Made by a program: the position numbers and the translations under genes. This document shows, piece after piece, positions 8,111-17,917 of a stretch of 64,000 nt of DNA. The DNA is from Flavobacteriaceae bacterium UBA3611. Its GTDB lineage: Bacteria > Bacteroidota > Bacteroidia > Flavobacteriales > Flavobacteriaceae. The notes below the pieces were generated by a model. The model did no database searches. It was not told where the DNA came from and saw nothing but the letters and a program-made list of their open reading frames with translations. How positions within the stretch are numbered: the first letter of the stretch is position 1; each line of letters begins with the position of its first letter. The stretch is taken from NCBI GenBank assembly GCA_002375495.1, contig DFLU01000009.1:201361-265360 (forward strand), given 5' to 3'.

Positions 8111-8797
8111 ATGAACTATTCGGTTATTTCAGGAGATATAATTTCATCAAGCAGCTTAACAGCCCAGGATAAAAGTGAGCTAGAAAAGCAATTGGCGAAG
8201 CTCTTGGCAGATTTGAAGCTACATTTTAATGTATTTGGGCGTGTTCTAAAAGGTGATTATATAGAATGTGTTGTTCCTGAAACAGGACGGGCACTCCAAT
8301 TGTGCTTGGCGATGAAGAGTTTTGTGAAAACCATTCCTATTTCCGCAGAAACCCTTAAAGCACATAAACATCGTGCAAAATTATTTAAAGAGTACGGTAT
8401 CCGTTTGGCCATAGGGTATGGGCCCCTAGAACGTTATCAACCCGAAAAAGGGATTGTAGACGGGGAGGCTATTTATCTTTCGGGACGAACCATAAATACC
8501 AAATCTACCCACGATAAAGAGCGAATTGTTATAAAAAACACCCTGTTTTTTGCTTCAAAAGATGAAGCAATGAACAAAAAGTGGACGGCCATGTTGGAGT
8601 TGTTAGACGTACTATTTACCAAAGCTACGCAGCGACAATGCGAAGTGGTGTACCTTAAGTTGTTAGGACACAACGAAGAAGCTATTTCAAAAAAACTCGG
8701 CATAGACCAGTCTGTTGTGAATAGACACTCCACCAACGTTGGCTGGAATGCGATAGAAACAGCGGTCACCTATTTTCATGAATCCTTAAACTCATAA
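8111..8797 (+). CDS. SatD family protein with C-terminal helix-turn-helix
   Basis: 228 residues. The start MNYSVISGDIISS and the internal layout match the SatD family common in Bacteroidota. The middle contains RLAIGYGPLERY. The C-terminus (about 180-215: ...LLGHNEEAISKKLGIDQSV then VNRHS) looks like a sigma-70 region 4 or LuxR-like helix-turn-helix. The biochemical role of SatD is not established. It is followed 2 bp later by the DUF3307 gene, a common pairing, so the two should be one operon. Three palindromes upstream and its own HTH suggest autoregulation, which is inference. Confidence 0.8.
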   Translation: MNYSVISGDIISSSSLTAQDKSELEKQLAKLLADLKLHFNVFGRVLKGDYIECVVPETGRALQLCLAMKSFVKTIPISAETLKAHKHRAKLFKEYGIRLAIGYGPLERYQPEKGIVDGEAIYLSGRTINTKSTHDKERIVIKNTLFFASKDEAMNKKWTAMLELLDVLFTKATQRQCEVVYLKLLGHNEEAISKKLGIDQSVVNRHSTNVGWNAIETAVTYFHESLNS

Positions 8798-8799
8798 AC

Positions 8800-9537
8800 A
8801 TGCCATTTGAACAATTTTTGTTACTTCAATTTTTGGCCCACGTACTGGCAGATTACTTTTTTCAGACCAGTGCCATGGCATACCAAAAAAACAAATTGGG
8901 TTTTAAAAGTAGGTTGCTGCCTTTACATATCCTCATTGTTTTTGTGTGTTCTTGGCTGCTTTCTTTTCAGATTGAATTTTTCGTGGGCGCCGGCATTATC
9001 GCGATCTTGCATTATATCATCGACGGCTTTAAAGCAAAAGTTACTGCACATAAATCATTTTGGAAATACGCCTTTTTTGCAGACCAGCTCTTACATTTGG
9101 CTGTACTAGTAGGAGTTTCGTGGGTTTTTTCTAAACATCACGGACTGGCACCTTTGTGGGAAAACCCATTTTCTACAACGCAAATTGCCATCGCCATCGC
9201 TTATTTGTGTTGCTTAAAACCTGCAAACATCATCATCAAAGAAGTGTTTCGGTCATCACAGATTGATGTAGCCATTGCAGCACGAGAAAAAGCCGAAATT
9301 TTAGACGGCGCAGACGAGCTACCCAATGCGGGAAAACTCATTGGTATTCTAGAGCGCACCTTGGCATTAACCTTTATCTTAATTGGCCAATACCAGGCTG
9401 TAGGGTTCTTAATAGCTGCAAAATCGGTGTTGCGTTATAAAGATACCGACACCCTTAAAACCGAATACGTGCTTATTGGTACTATGTTAAGCTTTGGTAT
9501 TGCTGTGGTTTTAGGTATTTTAGCTGGCGCTATCTAG
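8800..9537 (+). CDS. DUF3307 membrane protein
   Basis: 245 residues with several hydrophobic helices. The N-terminal LLLQFLAHVLADYFFQTSAM and the HYIIDGFKAK motif (about residues 65-75) are the conserved polar-in-membrane residues of DUF3307. Function is unknown in the family. It starts 2 bp after satD and ends 4 bp before tilS, so satD-DUF3307-tilS-dsbD may be read together. Confidence 0.8.
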   Translation: MPFEQFLLLQFLAHVLADYFFQTSAMAYQKNKLGFKSRLLPLHILIVFVCSWLLSFQIEFFVGAGIIAILHYIIDGFKAKVTAHKSFWKYAFFADQLLHLAVLVGVSWVFSKHHGLAPLWENPFSTTQIAIAIAYLCCLKPANIIIKEVFRSSQIDVAIAAREKAEILDGADELPNAGKLIGILERTLALTFILIGQYQAVGFLIAAKSVLRYKDTDTLKTEYVLIGTMLSFGIAVVLGILAGAI

Positions 9538-9541
9538 CACT

Positions 9542-10852
9542 ATGGAAACTTCCTTTAAAACACATCTCGAAACGCATTTTCCCTTTATAAAAGATGCAAA
9601 ACTGCTCATTGCTTGTAGCGGTGGGCTAGACAGTGTGGTGCTTACGTATGTGCTGAAAAAACTAGAATATACGATTGCATTGGCACATTGTAATTTTTCG
9701 CTGCGCGGAACTGAAAGCGATGAAGATGCCCTTTTTGTTGAAAAGTTAGCTGAACAGCTTGGGGTTCCTTTTTATTTGGAAAAATTCGATACCCAAAAAT
9801 TTGCTGAAGAACATAAGCTTTCAACCCAAATGGCGGCTCGAGAATTACGATATGCTTGGTTTGATGAATTGCGACGAGAACATGAATATGATTATGTAAT
9901 AACAGCCCATCATGCCGATGATGCCATGGAAACATTCTTTATCAATCTCTCAAGGGGAACTGGTTTAAGGGGGTTGACAGGTATTCCAGAACAAAATGAA
10001 GCTGTTGTTCGACCTATGTTAGCTTTTTCAAGAGAAGAAATTGAACGCTATGCTAAAAAGCAACAATTGTATTGGCGAGAAGATAGCAGCAATGCAAAAA
10101 CAGCCTATTTGCGTAATAAGTTGCGGTTAGAAGTGCTGCCAAAGTTTAAGGAAGTTTCAGAACAAACCCTTCAGAATTTTCAGAAAACGCAGCAGTACTT
10201 GCAGAACAGCCAAGCATTGATTGATGATTATATGGCGCTGATTTATAATTTGGTAGTTACAGAAATACCTGAGGGATATCGTATTGATGTCGATAAAATT
10301 TCAGAATTACCCAATAACAAAACGCTTTTGTATGAATTGTTATATCCATTCGGTTTTACCGCTTGGGACGATATTTTTGGTCTGTTACATGCACAATCAG
10401 GAAAGGAAGTTTTATCGACTACGCATCGTCTTCTTCGGAACAGAAATGAGCTTTTACTCACTGAAATTGCCGAAAATGTAACCCAACAGGAATTTTTTAT
10501 AAAAAAAAACGAAAAAGAAATCAACAATCCCATCCATCTACGTTTTATTCCTACCAAGAAAATAGGGAATATTGAAAACAGTACGGTCTACGTAGATGCA
10601 GATTTACTCACCTACCCACTTACACTTCGGAAATGGCAAAAAGGGGATGTGTTTCAGCCTTTTGGAATGCAAGGAAAAAAGAAACTCAGCAAGTTTTTTA
10701 AAGATGAAAAGTTATCTTTGGTAGCCAAACAAAAGGTCTGGTTACTCTTTAGCAACAATAAAATTGTGTGGGTAATCGGATATCGTGCCGATGAACGTTT
10801 TAGAATAACTAAAAGCACGACGCAGCTACTTAAAATAACAACCGAACAATGA
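9542..10852 (+). CDS. tilS: tRNA(Ile)-lysidine synthase
   Basis: 436 residues. TilS attaches lysine to C34 of tRNA-Ile(CAU) so that it reads AUA. The ATP-binding PP-loop is visible as CSGGLDSV (residues 25-32), followed by AHCNFSLRG and TAHHADDAMETF (the conserved histidine and aspartate stretch), then SNAKTAYLRNKLR, the usual substrate-binding segment. The C-terminal domain (about 350-436) has the LRKWQKGDVFQPFGM motif. Length is typical. The stop overlaps the start of the next gene by 4 bp (ATGA). Confidence 0.95.
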   Translation: METSFKTHLETHFPFIKDAKLLIACSGGLDSVVLTYVLKKLEYTIALAHCNFSLRGTESDEDALFVEKLAEQLGVPFYLEKFDTQKFAEEHKLSTQMAARELRYAWFDELRREHEYDYVITAHHADDAMETFFINLSRGTGLRGLTGIPEQNEAVVRPMLAFSREEIERYAKKQQLYWREDSSNAKTAYLRNKLRLEVLPKFKEVSEQTLQNFQKTQQYLQNSQALIDDYMALIYNLVVTEIPEGYRIDVDKISELPNNKTLLYELLYPFGFTAWDDIFGLLHAQSGKEVLSTTHRLLRNRNELLLTEIAENVTQQEFFIKKNEKEINNPIHLRFIPTKKIGNIENSTVYVDADLLTYPLTLRKWQKGDVFQPFGMQGKKKLSKFFKDEKLSLVAKQKVWLLFSNNKIVWVIGYRADERFRITKSTTQLLKITTEQ

Positions 10853-12849
10853 AGCATTTTTTAATCACCACTGTTTTTTTACTATTTTCGTTTACCACTC
10901 TTTTGGCTCAGGACGACGGTATATTTGATCCCGTTAAATGGAAGGTCAGCCTCGACAAACAATCAGATACAGAATATAATGTATTATTGCAGGCTACCAT
11001 CGATGAGGGCTGGCACCTGTATAGCCAAACCCAATTTGGTGAGGAGTTTGAAGGTCCTATCCGTACCGAAATCACTTATAACAACACCCCAGAAACCTAT
11101 ACGTTAGTAGGTGATACCCAAGAACCAGACGTTCCGGTTTTATTCGATCCCGTCTTTGAGATTGATGTGAAGTACTTTGAAGATAAGGCAATGTTTATAC
11201 AGCCTATCAAAGTTGTAAATCCGGACGGTTTAAAGATTATTGTAGAGGTATATTATTCTGTGTGTGACGATGAAAAATGCCTACCGCCAGATACGAAGAC
11301 CTTTGAGCTAGATCTAGCTTCTGGAACCGCCCAAAAATCGAATGCCGAAATTACCGAAGAAGATTTAGAGAAGTCGGCTGCACTTACCATCGATGTGAAA
11401 GGTACTGATGTGTTTAAAGATGAGAGCGAAAGTTCAGAAAAAAGTTTTCTGACTATTTTCTTACTCGGTTTTGTTGGCGGTCTCATCGCTTTGCTAACTC
11501 CTTGTGTATTCCCAATGATCCCGCTTACGGTTTCCTTTTTTACCAAAAGTGCTAAAAATCGGCAAAACGGGTTAGCCAATGCCATACTTTACGGTTTGTT
11601 TATCTTTTTAATCTACGTATTGTTGAGCATTCCTTTTCACCTGTTAGATTCATTAGACCCTGAAATTTTAAATAACATTTCAACCAATGTAACACTGAAT
11701 ATTATCTTCTTCGTCATTTTCGTCGTTTTCGCATTTTCGTTCTTTGGCTATTATGAGATTACGTTACCACAGGCTTGGAGTGCTAAAATGGACAGTAAAG
11801 CGAATAGTATTGGAGGTTTCGTAGGTATTTTCTTTATGGCCCTCACGCTTGCCATCGTTTCGTTTTCATGTACGGGTCCGATATTAGGGTCTCTCTTGGG
11901 AGGTTCACTCACTAGCGACGGCGGCGCATGGCAGTTAACTATGGGGATGAGTGGTTTTGGCTTGGCCTTGGCCTTGCCTTTCGCACTATTTGCTTTGTTC
12001 CCAAATTGGTTGAATTCATTGCCCAGAAGTGGTGGTTGGCTAAATACGGTGAAAGTGGTTTTAGGTTTTATTGAATTGGGCTTGGCGTTTAAATTTTTAT
12101 CGAATGCAGACTTGGTAGAGCATTGGGGATTGCTAAAGCGTGAAATATTTATTGCTATTTGGATATTGTGTGCCCTCGGTATGGTATTGTATTTATTCGG
12201 ATTGATACGTTTTCCGCACGATGGTCCAAAGCGAAGACCTCCCATGGGGAATATCCTAGTTGGGGTATTGTCGTTTGCTTTTATGTTATACTTAATTCCT
12301 GGACTTACCAATTCTAGCTACGCCAACTTAAAGCTATTAAGTGGTTTCCCTCCCCCGTTGTTTTATAGCTTATACGATAAAGACACAGAGGCACCGCTAG
12401 GGTTAGAAGCCTACAAAGACTTTGATGAAGGTGTTGCTGCTGCTAAAGCATCAGGAAAACCAATTATGGTCGATTTTACGGGTTGGGCCTGTGTAAACTG
12501 CCGTAAAATGGAAGAGCAAGTTTGGAGTAGGGAAGATATCTTCAGTACGATAAACGAAGAATACGTGCTTATTTCATTATACGTAGACGACAGAAAAGAA
12601 TTACCTAAAGAAGATCGTTTCAATTTTTTAAAGCCTTCCGGAGACACCAAACCCATTAAAACAGTGGGTGATAAATGGGCTACCTTTCAAACAGTAAACT
12701 TTCAGAATAACTCACAACCTTACTACATCTTGATGGACGCCGATTATAACTTGCTGAATAAACCTGTAGGGTATACGCCAGACGCAGATGAGTATTTGTA
12801 TTGGTTGCAAGAAGGAGTGAAAAACTTTAAAGGCGAAGAACCTAAATAA
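10849..12849 (+). CDS. dsbD: DsbD-like thiol:disulfide interchange protein (CcdA core, thioredoxin tail)
   Basis: 666 residues in three parts. A signal peptide (1-20) leads to a periplasmic domain with Cys139 and Cys144 (CDDEKC), the DsbD-alpha-like pair. A CcdA/DsbD membrane core follows with TPCVFPMIP (Cys219) and a second conserved cysteine in SFSCTGPILG. The C-terminal thioredoxin domain has the active pair C548-V-N-C551 (GWACVNCRKME). The protein should move electrons from cytoplasmic thioredoxin to periplasmic disulfides, for cytochrome c maturation or disulfide isomerisation. All three expected cysteine pairs are present. It overlaps tilS by 4 bp. Confidence 0.92.
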   Translation: MKHFLITTVFLLFSFTTLLAQDDGIFDPVKWKVSLDKQSDTEYNVLLQATIDEGWHLYSQTQFGEEFEGPIRTEITYNNTPETYTLVGDTQEPDVPVLFDPVFEIDVKYFEDKAMFIQPIKVVNPDGLKIIVEVYYSVCDDEKCLPPDTKTFELDLASGTAQKSNAEITEEDLEKSAALTIDVKGTDVFKDESESSEKSFLTIFLLGFVGGLIALLTPCVFPMIPLTVSFFTKSAKNRQNGLANAILYGLFIFLIYVLLSIPFHLLDSLDPEILNNISTNVTLNIIFFVIFVVFAFSFFGYYEITLPQAWSAKMDSKANSIGGFVGIFFMALTLAIVSFSCTGPILGSLLGGSLTSDGGAWQLTMGMSGFGLALALPFALFALFPNWLNSLPRSGGWLNTVKVVLGFIELGLAFKFLSNADLVEHWGLLKREIFIAIWILCALGMVLYLFGLIRFPHDGPKRRPPMGNILVGVLSFAFMLYLIPGLTNSSYANLKLLSGFPPPLFYSLYDKDTEAPLGLEAYKDFDEGVAAAKASGKPIMVDFTGWACVNCRKMEEQVWSREDIFSTINEEYVLISLYVDDRKELPKEDRFNFLKPSGDTKPIKTVGDKWATFQTVNFQNNSQPYYILMDADYNLLNKPVGYTPDADEYLYWLQEGVKNFKGEEPK

Positions 12850-12857
12850 AAGAAATT

Positions 12858-14702
12858 ATGGTACATAAACTATCAGTATTTATTGCGCTTTTTGTAATTG
12901 CAGTTGCTTGTGCGCAGGAGGAAACCTATGTTAAAGACAATTACAATAAAACTGAAACCTATATCACCATGCGTGATGGTACCAGACTTTTTACGGCTAT
13001 TTATAGTCCGAAAGATACTTCTAAGTCGTACCCGATGCTTCTAAAACGAACGCCCTATAGTTGCAGGCCGTATGGCGAAGATCAGTTTGCTTCTAAAATT
13101 GCACCCAATGAGTTTATGATGAAAGACGGCTACATTGTGGTATACCAAGATGTTCGTGGTCGATGGATGAGTGAAGGTACGTATGACAATATGCGAGCTT
13201 ATATTCCCAATAAAACTGGAGATCAGTTTGATGAAGCTAGTGATACTTACGATACCATCGATTGGTTGGTGAAAAACGTCCCAAACAATAACGGTAACGT
13301 AGGTACGTGGGGTATTTCTTATCCTGGATTTTATGCAACGTATTCATTACTCGATGCCCATCCGGCACTGAAGGCTTCGTCACCCCAAGCGTGTATTGGC
13401 GATTTTTACTTTGACGATTTTCACCATAATGGAGCGTATCTGTTGAGCTACTGGAGGGCTACTTCTGTGTTCGGATATGAAAAAACAAAGCCCACAAATG
13501 AAGCGTGGTACGATTTTCCCGATTTGGGAACCGAAGACCAATACCAATTCTTTCTAGACGCGGGCCCCTTGTCGAACCTCGATGAATATTACAAAGAAGA
13601 CAATGTGTTTTGGCAACAGTTGAAAGAGCATCCAGATTATGACGAATTTTGGCAACGGAGAGGGATCATTCAACATTTAAAAAATATTAAGCCTGCGGTA
13701 ATGGTTGTGGGCGGACTCTTTGATGCGGAAGACCTCTACGGTCCGTTCGAAACTTACGAAAAGATTGAAGAAAATAGCAACAATTACAATACGGTTGTTT
13801 TTGGTCCGTGGAGCCACGGCGACTGGGCGCGAACCAAGAAACGTCAGGCCATTGGTAATGTGTATTTTGGAGACGACATTTCAGTGAATTATCAGCAGGA
13901 TATTGAAACCAAATTTTTTGAACATTTTCTGAAAGGCGACGGAAGCGGAAAACCTAAATTACCCGAAGCCTATATGTTCGATTCTGGATCTTTAGAATGG
14001 AAAGAGTATACCGAATGGCCTCCGAAAAACACGGCTAAGAAAACATTTTGGTTGCAAAATGACCAACGTCTTAACGACCGCGCTGAAAAGAGCTACACCT
14101 TTGAAGAATTTGTAAGCGACCCAAAAAAACCGGTACCGTACACTGAAGACATAAAAATGGTGTTCACTCCAAGAAAGTTCATGACAGACGACCAGCGTTT
14201 CGCTGCTAGAAGACCCGATGTTCTGGTTTTTGAAACACCTGTCCTTTCTGAAGACATGACTTTAGCTGGAGATATCATGGCAAAACTAAAGGTGGCTACT
14301 ACTGGTACCGATGCAGATTGGGTGGTGAAAGTAATCGATGTGTTTCCTCCAGATGCACAAAACACCCAAGAGACCCAAGACCATCTTAAAATGAGCAATT
14401 ACCACATGATGGTACGCAGTGAAGTACTTCGAGGCCGCTACCGCAATAGTTTTAGCAAACCAGAAGCGTTTGTACCTAATAAAAAGACTGATGTAACCAT
14501 AAAACTGCAAGACGTACACCATACCTTCAAAAAGGGACATAAAATTCAGGTGCAGGTACAGAGTACGTGGTTTCCATATATTGATATCAATCCGCAGGCC
14601 TTTGTGGAAAATATCTTTTACGCCAAGGAAGGTGATTTCAGCAAGCAAACACATAAAGTGTTTAACGATTCTTCTATAGAAGTTATGGTACTTCAGAAAT
14701 AG
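12858..14702 (+). CDS. CocE/NonD family secreted hydrolase (X-Pro dipeptidyl peptidase S15 fold)
   Basis: 614 residues with a signal peptide (1-19, ending ACAQ). The N-terminal alpha/beta hydrolase domain shows MRDGTRLFTAIYSP, the oxyanion-side YQDVRGRW, the nucleophile serine in GTWGISYPGF, the acid region GGLFDAEDLYGP and the histidine in FGPWSHGDW. A C-terminal jelly-roll domain follows (about 400-610). Members cleave esters, amides or beta-lactam side chains (glutaryl-7-ACA acylase, cocaine esterase, X-Pro peptidases); the substrate cannot be read from sequence. It starts 8 bp after dsbD. Confidence 0.88.
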   Translation: MVHKLSVFIALFVIAVACAQEETYVKDNYNKTETYITMRDGTRLFTAIYSPKDTSKSYPMLLKRTPYSCRPYGEDQFASKIAPNEFMMKDGYIVVYQDVRGRWMSEGTYDNMRAYIPNKTGDQFDEASDTYDTIDWLVKNVPNNNGNVGTWGISYPGFYATYSLLDAHPALKASSPQACIGDFYFDDFHHNGAYLLSYWRATSVFGYEKTKPTNEAWYDFPDLGTEDQYQFFLDAGPLSNLDEYYKEDNVFWQQLKEHPDYDEFWQRRGIIQHLKNIKPAVMVVGGLFDAEDLYGPFETYEKIEENSNNYNTVVFGPWSHGDWARTKKRQAIGNVYFGDDISVNYQQDIETKFFEHFLKGDGSGKPKLPEAYMFDSGSLEWKEYTEWPPKNTAKKTFWLQNDQRLNDRAEKSYTFEEFVSDPKKPVPYTEDIKMVFTPRKFMTDDQRFAARRPDVLVFETPVLSEDMTLAGDIMAKLKVATTGTDADWVVKVIDVFPPDAQNTQETQDHLKMSNYHMMVRSEVLRGRYRNSFSKPEAFVPNKKTDVTIKLQDVHHTFKKGHKIQVQVQSTWFPYIDINPQAFVENIFYAKEGDFSKQTHKVFNDSSIEVMVLQK

Positions 14703-14716
14703 GTTGGGTAAGGGAT

Positions 14717-14745
14717 AAAAAAAAGCGTCCCAAAATTGAGACGCT
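14717..14745 (-). terminator. minus-strand terminator-like hairpin without an annotated gene
   Basis: AGCGTC (14724-14729) pairs with GACGCT (14740-14745), and eight A residues (14717-14724) precede it on the plus strand. Read on the minus strand this is a stem followed by a T tract. No minus-strand gene lies to its right before pfkA, so it either ends a small RNA or protects against antisense transcription. Confidence 0.5.
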
Positions 14746-14958
14746 CATAACAAACCTAACTTAGTAAATTTATAGTTGCTACAGGACCTCTTTTTATCCC
14801 CACAAAAAGAATTCACTGTTGCAATTCACTAATTCAATAGCTAAATTAAGTCAATTGATTAAAATTTCCTATACGTATTTACACGTATTTTTTGTTTAGA
14901 CCCCAGATTTCTTATAGTTATAGTTTGCTTAATGCTCCTTTTTTTTGAATTTTAATTT

Positions 14959-14966
14959 TAGCTTTA
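14959..14966 (+). promoter_or_regulatory. possible -7 element of the glycolytic operon
   Basis: TAGCTTTA is one base off TAnnTTTG and lies 6 bases before the pfkA ATG at 14973. The intergenic region 14703-14972 otherwise holds only the minus-strand hairpin and AT-rich sequence. Confidence 0.4.
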
Positions 14967-14972
14967 CAGCAT

Positions 14973-15959
14973 ATGAACCCAATCATAAAAAAAATAGCAG
15001 TGCTCACCAGTGGAGGTGACGCTCCCGGCATGAATGCTGCCATACGGGCCGTCGTGCGAACCAGTTCATATCACAACTTAGAGTGTGTGGGAGTTTATAG
15101 AGGATATGAAGGGTTGATTGAAGGCGACTTTACGCCACTCAATGCACGTTCTGTAAAAAACATCATCAATCGTGGTGGAACCTTTCTGAAATCGGCACGG
15201 TCACAACGTTTTCGCACCAAAGAAGGCAGGCAACAAGCCTATGAAAACTTACAAAAAGAAAATATTGATGCACTTGTAGCAATAGGAGGTGACGGAACTT
15301 TTGCGGGAGCCATTGTTTTTAATGAAGAACATGATTTCCCGATTGTGGGCATGCCAGGAACCATAGATAATGATATCAATGGCACCGATTTCACCATTGG
15401 CTATGACACTGCGTTGAATACCGTAGTAGAAGCCATCGATAAAATTAGGGATACCGCCAACTCACACAATCGACTGTTTTTGGTTGAAGTGATGGGTCGT
15501 GATGCGGGCGATATTGCCTTAAATGCCGGAATTGGTGCTGGAGCTGAAGAAATTCTGATTCCTGAACAGGATATGGGACGCGATCGGTTGGTTGCTTCTT
15601 TAAAGCGAAGTAAGAAAGCAGGGAAATCGTCGAGCATTGTCGTGGTGGCTGAAGGTGACCAAATTGGTAAGAATATTTTGGGTTTGGCAGACTATATACG
15701 TGAAAATTTACAGGAATACGAAGTGAAAGTTACGGTATTGGGCCATATACAACGAGGCGGTTCACCTAGTTGTTATGATAGGGTTTTGGCTAGCAGGTTG
15801 GGTGTGAGTGCTGTAGATGCACTGTTAGACGGCAAACGTGACATCATGGTGGGAATTATGCATAATAAAATCGTTCAAGTACCTTTTGCTGAAAGTATTA
15901 AAGGAGACAATCATATCGATTTAGATTTGATTCGAGTAGCAGATATTACTTCTGTATAA
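14973..15959 (+). CDS. pfkA: ATP-dependent 6-phosphofructokinase
   Basis: 328 residues. It phosphorylates fructose 6-phosphate to fructose 1,6-bisphosphate. Visible: GGDAPG (14-19), the ATP-site GGDGT (105-109), the catalytic PGTIDNDI (128-135, Asp132), MGRDAG and the substrate loop around GHIQRGG. Gly at the ATP-site position (GGDGT) is the mark of ATP-dependent rather than pyrophosphate-dependent enzymes. It is first in an operon with gapA, a BadF-type kinase and pgi, all on the plus strand. Confidence 0.96.
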   Translation: MNPIIKKIAVLTSGGDAPGMNAAIRAVVRTSSYHNLECVGVYRGYEGLIEGDFTPLNARSVKNIINRGGTFLKSARSQRFRTKEGRQQAYENLQKENIDALVAIGGDGTFAGAIVFNEEHDFPIVGMPGTIDNDINGTDFTIGYDTALNTVVEAIDKIRDTANSHNRLFLVEVMGRDAGDIALNAGIGAGAEEILIPEQDMGRDRLVASLKRSKKAGKSSSIVVVAEGDQIGKNILGLADYIRENLQEYEVKVTVLGHIQRGGSPSCYDRVLASRLGVSAVDALLDGKRDIMVGIMHNKIVQVPFAESIKGDNHIDLDLIRVADITSV

Positions 15960-15982
15960 ACATAATAACAATAAAAATGACA

Positions 15983-15996
15983 GCCGATGTTTCGGC
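15983..15996 (+). other. small hairpin between pfkA and gapA
   Basis: GCCGA (15983-15987) pairs with TCGGC (15992-15996) over a short loop, without a T tract. It lies in the 45-bp gap before the gapA ATG and could affect message stability or ribosome access; this is inference. Confidence 0.35.
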
Positions 15997-16004
15997 ATAA
16001 ACAT

Positions 16005-17003
16005 ATGAAAACAAAAATTGCAATAAACGGTTTTGGAAGAATAGGAAGATTGGCATTTAGAATCGCTTCACAGAATCCTTCTGTTGAAGTAGTGGCCGTA
16101 AATGATTTGTTAGAAATCGACCACTTGGCCTATTTGCTAGAATACGATTCGGTACACGGTAGATTTCCAGGAACCATAGAAGTGAAGAATAGCGATCTAA
16201 TCGTAAACGGACGTTCCATTAGAGTGACCAACGAACGAAATCCCGAGAATTTACAATGGGATCAGGTGGAAGCCTCTATTGTTCTAGACTGTACAGGAAT
16301 CTTTAAAGAAAAAGAATCGGCGCAAGCCCATATTGACGCGGGAGCAAAAAAAGTGGTCATTTCGGCACCATCAAAAACAGCACCGATGTTTGTGATGGGC
16401 GTGAATCACAACGAATTAAAAGCAAGCGATACTATCATTTCAAATGCCTCATGTACTACCAACTGCCTTGCGCCTTTGGCTAAAATTATCCATGATAACT
16501 TGGGGATTGTAGAAGGCTTGATGACAACGGTGCATTCGGTGACCGCAACACAGAGCACAGTAGACCAACCTTCAAAGAAAAATTACAGATTGGGACGAAG
16601 TGGCTTGGCAAATATCATCCCTACCACGACGGGAGCTGCTGTAGCCGTGACTAAGGTAATACCTGCACTGGAAGAAAAATTAACGGGCATGGCGTTTAGA
16701 GTGCCTACGGTAGATGTTTCGGTAGTCGATTTGACCGTACGCACAGAAAAGGCGGCCACTTACGATGAAATTAAAAAGTTATTTAAAGACGCATCAACAG
16801 GCGAATACAAAGGCATCGTAAGCTATACCGAAGCTGCTGTAGTTTCACAAGATTTTGTTAGCAATCCGCATACCTGTAATTTTGATGCCGAAGCAGGAAT
16901 TGCCCTTAACGACAACTTTTTTAAGTTAATTGCTTGGTATGACAACGAATACGCATATTCAGCGAAATTAGTTGAACTTACAATACACGCGGCAAGTTTA
17001 TAA
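16005..17003 (+). CDS. gapA: type I glyceraldehyde-3-phosphate dehydrogenase
   Basis: 332 residues from ATG 16005. It oxidises glyceraldehyde 3-phosphate with NAD+ and phosphate. Visible: Rossmann motif GFGRIGR (9-15), the catalytic Cys150 in SNASCTTNC, the histidine region HSVTATQ and the WYDNEYAYS C-terminus. An in-frame start exists at 15987 but would add six residues over the hairpin, and family members begin MKxKIAINGFG, so 16005 is chosen. One base separates its stop from the kinase ATG. Confidence 0.96.
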   Translation: MKTKIAINGFGRIGRLAFRIASQNPSVEVVAVNDLLEIDHLAYLLEYDSVHGRFPGTIEVKNSDLIVNGRSIRVTNERNPENLQWDQVEASIVLDCTGIFKEKESAQAHIDAGAKKVVISAPSKTAPMFVMGVNHNELKASDTIISNASCTTNCLAPLAKIIHDNLGIVEGLMTTVHSVTATQSTVDQPSKKNYRLGRSGLANIIPTTTGAAVAVTKVIPALEEKLTGMAFRVPTVDVSVVDLTVRTEKAATYDEIKKLFKDASTGEYKGIVSYTEAAVVSQDFVSNPHTCNFDAEAGIALNDNFFKLIAWYDNEYAYSAKLVELTIHAASL

Positions 17004-17004
17004 T

Positions 17005-17862
17005 ATGGTATTATTTACAGACGGAGGTTCTACAAAATGTGATTGGGTGCTTTTAGACACCACAGGTAAGTTGGTGCTTAAAACCCAGACATTAGGCCTT
17101 AACCCGACGGTACTTTCTTCCGAAGAAATAAAACATCGAATTGAAGCGAATGCTGAATTAAAGACCGTTTTTAATACAGTTGAAACACTAGATTTTTACG
17201 GGGCTGGCTGCGGTACCATTACGCCGCGTAATAAATTAAGAAACGAGTTAGATGATCTCTTTCCGAAGGCAACGGTAACCGTTCAAGAAGATCTAGCCGC
17301 TGCTGTGTATGCGGTAACTACAGCACCCGGAATTGTATGTATTTTGGGAACTGGTTCTAACAGTTGTTATTTTGATGGGGAGCACATTCATGCGCCCATT
17401 CCAGCCTTGGGATACAGTATTATGGATGAAGCAAGCGGTAATTACTTCGGAAAAGAGCTGCTGCGAGACTATTTCTACAAAAGAATGCCTGCGCATGTCG
17501 CCACAGCATTTGAAACCGCTTTCAATTTGAATCCGGACGATATCAAAATGAACGTGTATAAAGGGGCAAACCCAAATGCGTACTTAGCTTCCTTCGCACA
17601 GTTTATATTCAGTAAAGAGATCACAGAGCCATATTTACTAAAATTGGTTGACAAGGGAATCCGTTTATTTGTGAACTGTAGGGTACAATCGTTTTCAGAA
17701 GCACCAAACGTCCCCATACATTTTATTGGGAGCATTGCACATTTCAGCAAGCAGATTATTAGAACTGTTTTAAATGAAAAAGGGTTGCAATTGGGAACGA
17801 TTATTCAGCGACCCATGGACGGATTAATGGCCTATTATCAGCAAAAAATAAAAACAGGCTAA
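17005..17862 (+). CDS. BadF/BadG/BcrA/BcrD-type ATPase, N-acetylglucosamine kinase-like
   Basis: 285 residues with an actin-like ATPase fold: phosphate-1 motif FTDGGSTKCDW (4-14), GAGCGT, the EDLAAAVYA segment, and phosphate-2 GTGSNSCYFDG. This is the pattern of N-acetylglucosamine kinase relatives in Bacteroidota. Its place between gapA and pgi suggests a sugar or amino-sugar kinase feeding glycolysis. The exact substrate (GlcNAc, glucosamine or glucose) is not readable; no other glucokinase is in the window. Confidence 0.8.
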   Translation: MVLFTDGGSTKCDWVLLDTTGKLVLKTQTLGLNPTVLSSEEIKHRIEANAELKTVFNTVETLDFYGAGCGTITPRNKLRNELDDLFPKATVTVQEDLAAAVYAVTTAPGIVCILGTGSNSCYFDGEHIHAPIPALGYSIMDEASGNYFGKELLRDYFYKRMPAHVATAFETAFNLNPDDIKMNVYKGANPNAYLASFAQFIFSKEITEPYLLKLVDKGIRLFVNCRVQSFSEAPNVPIHFIGSIAHFSKQIIRTVLNEKGLQLGTIIQRPMDGLMAYYQQKIKTG

Positions 17863-17917
17863 ATTGTATGTCTATTGACTTCGAATTTCTAATTTCGTAA
17901 CATAAATTCACATCTGT

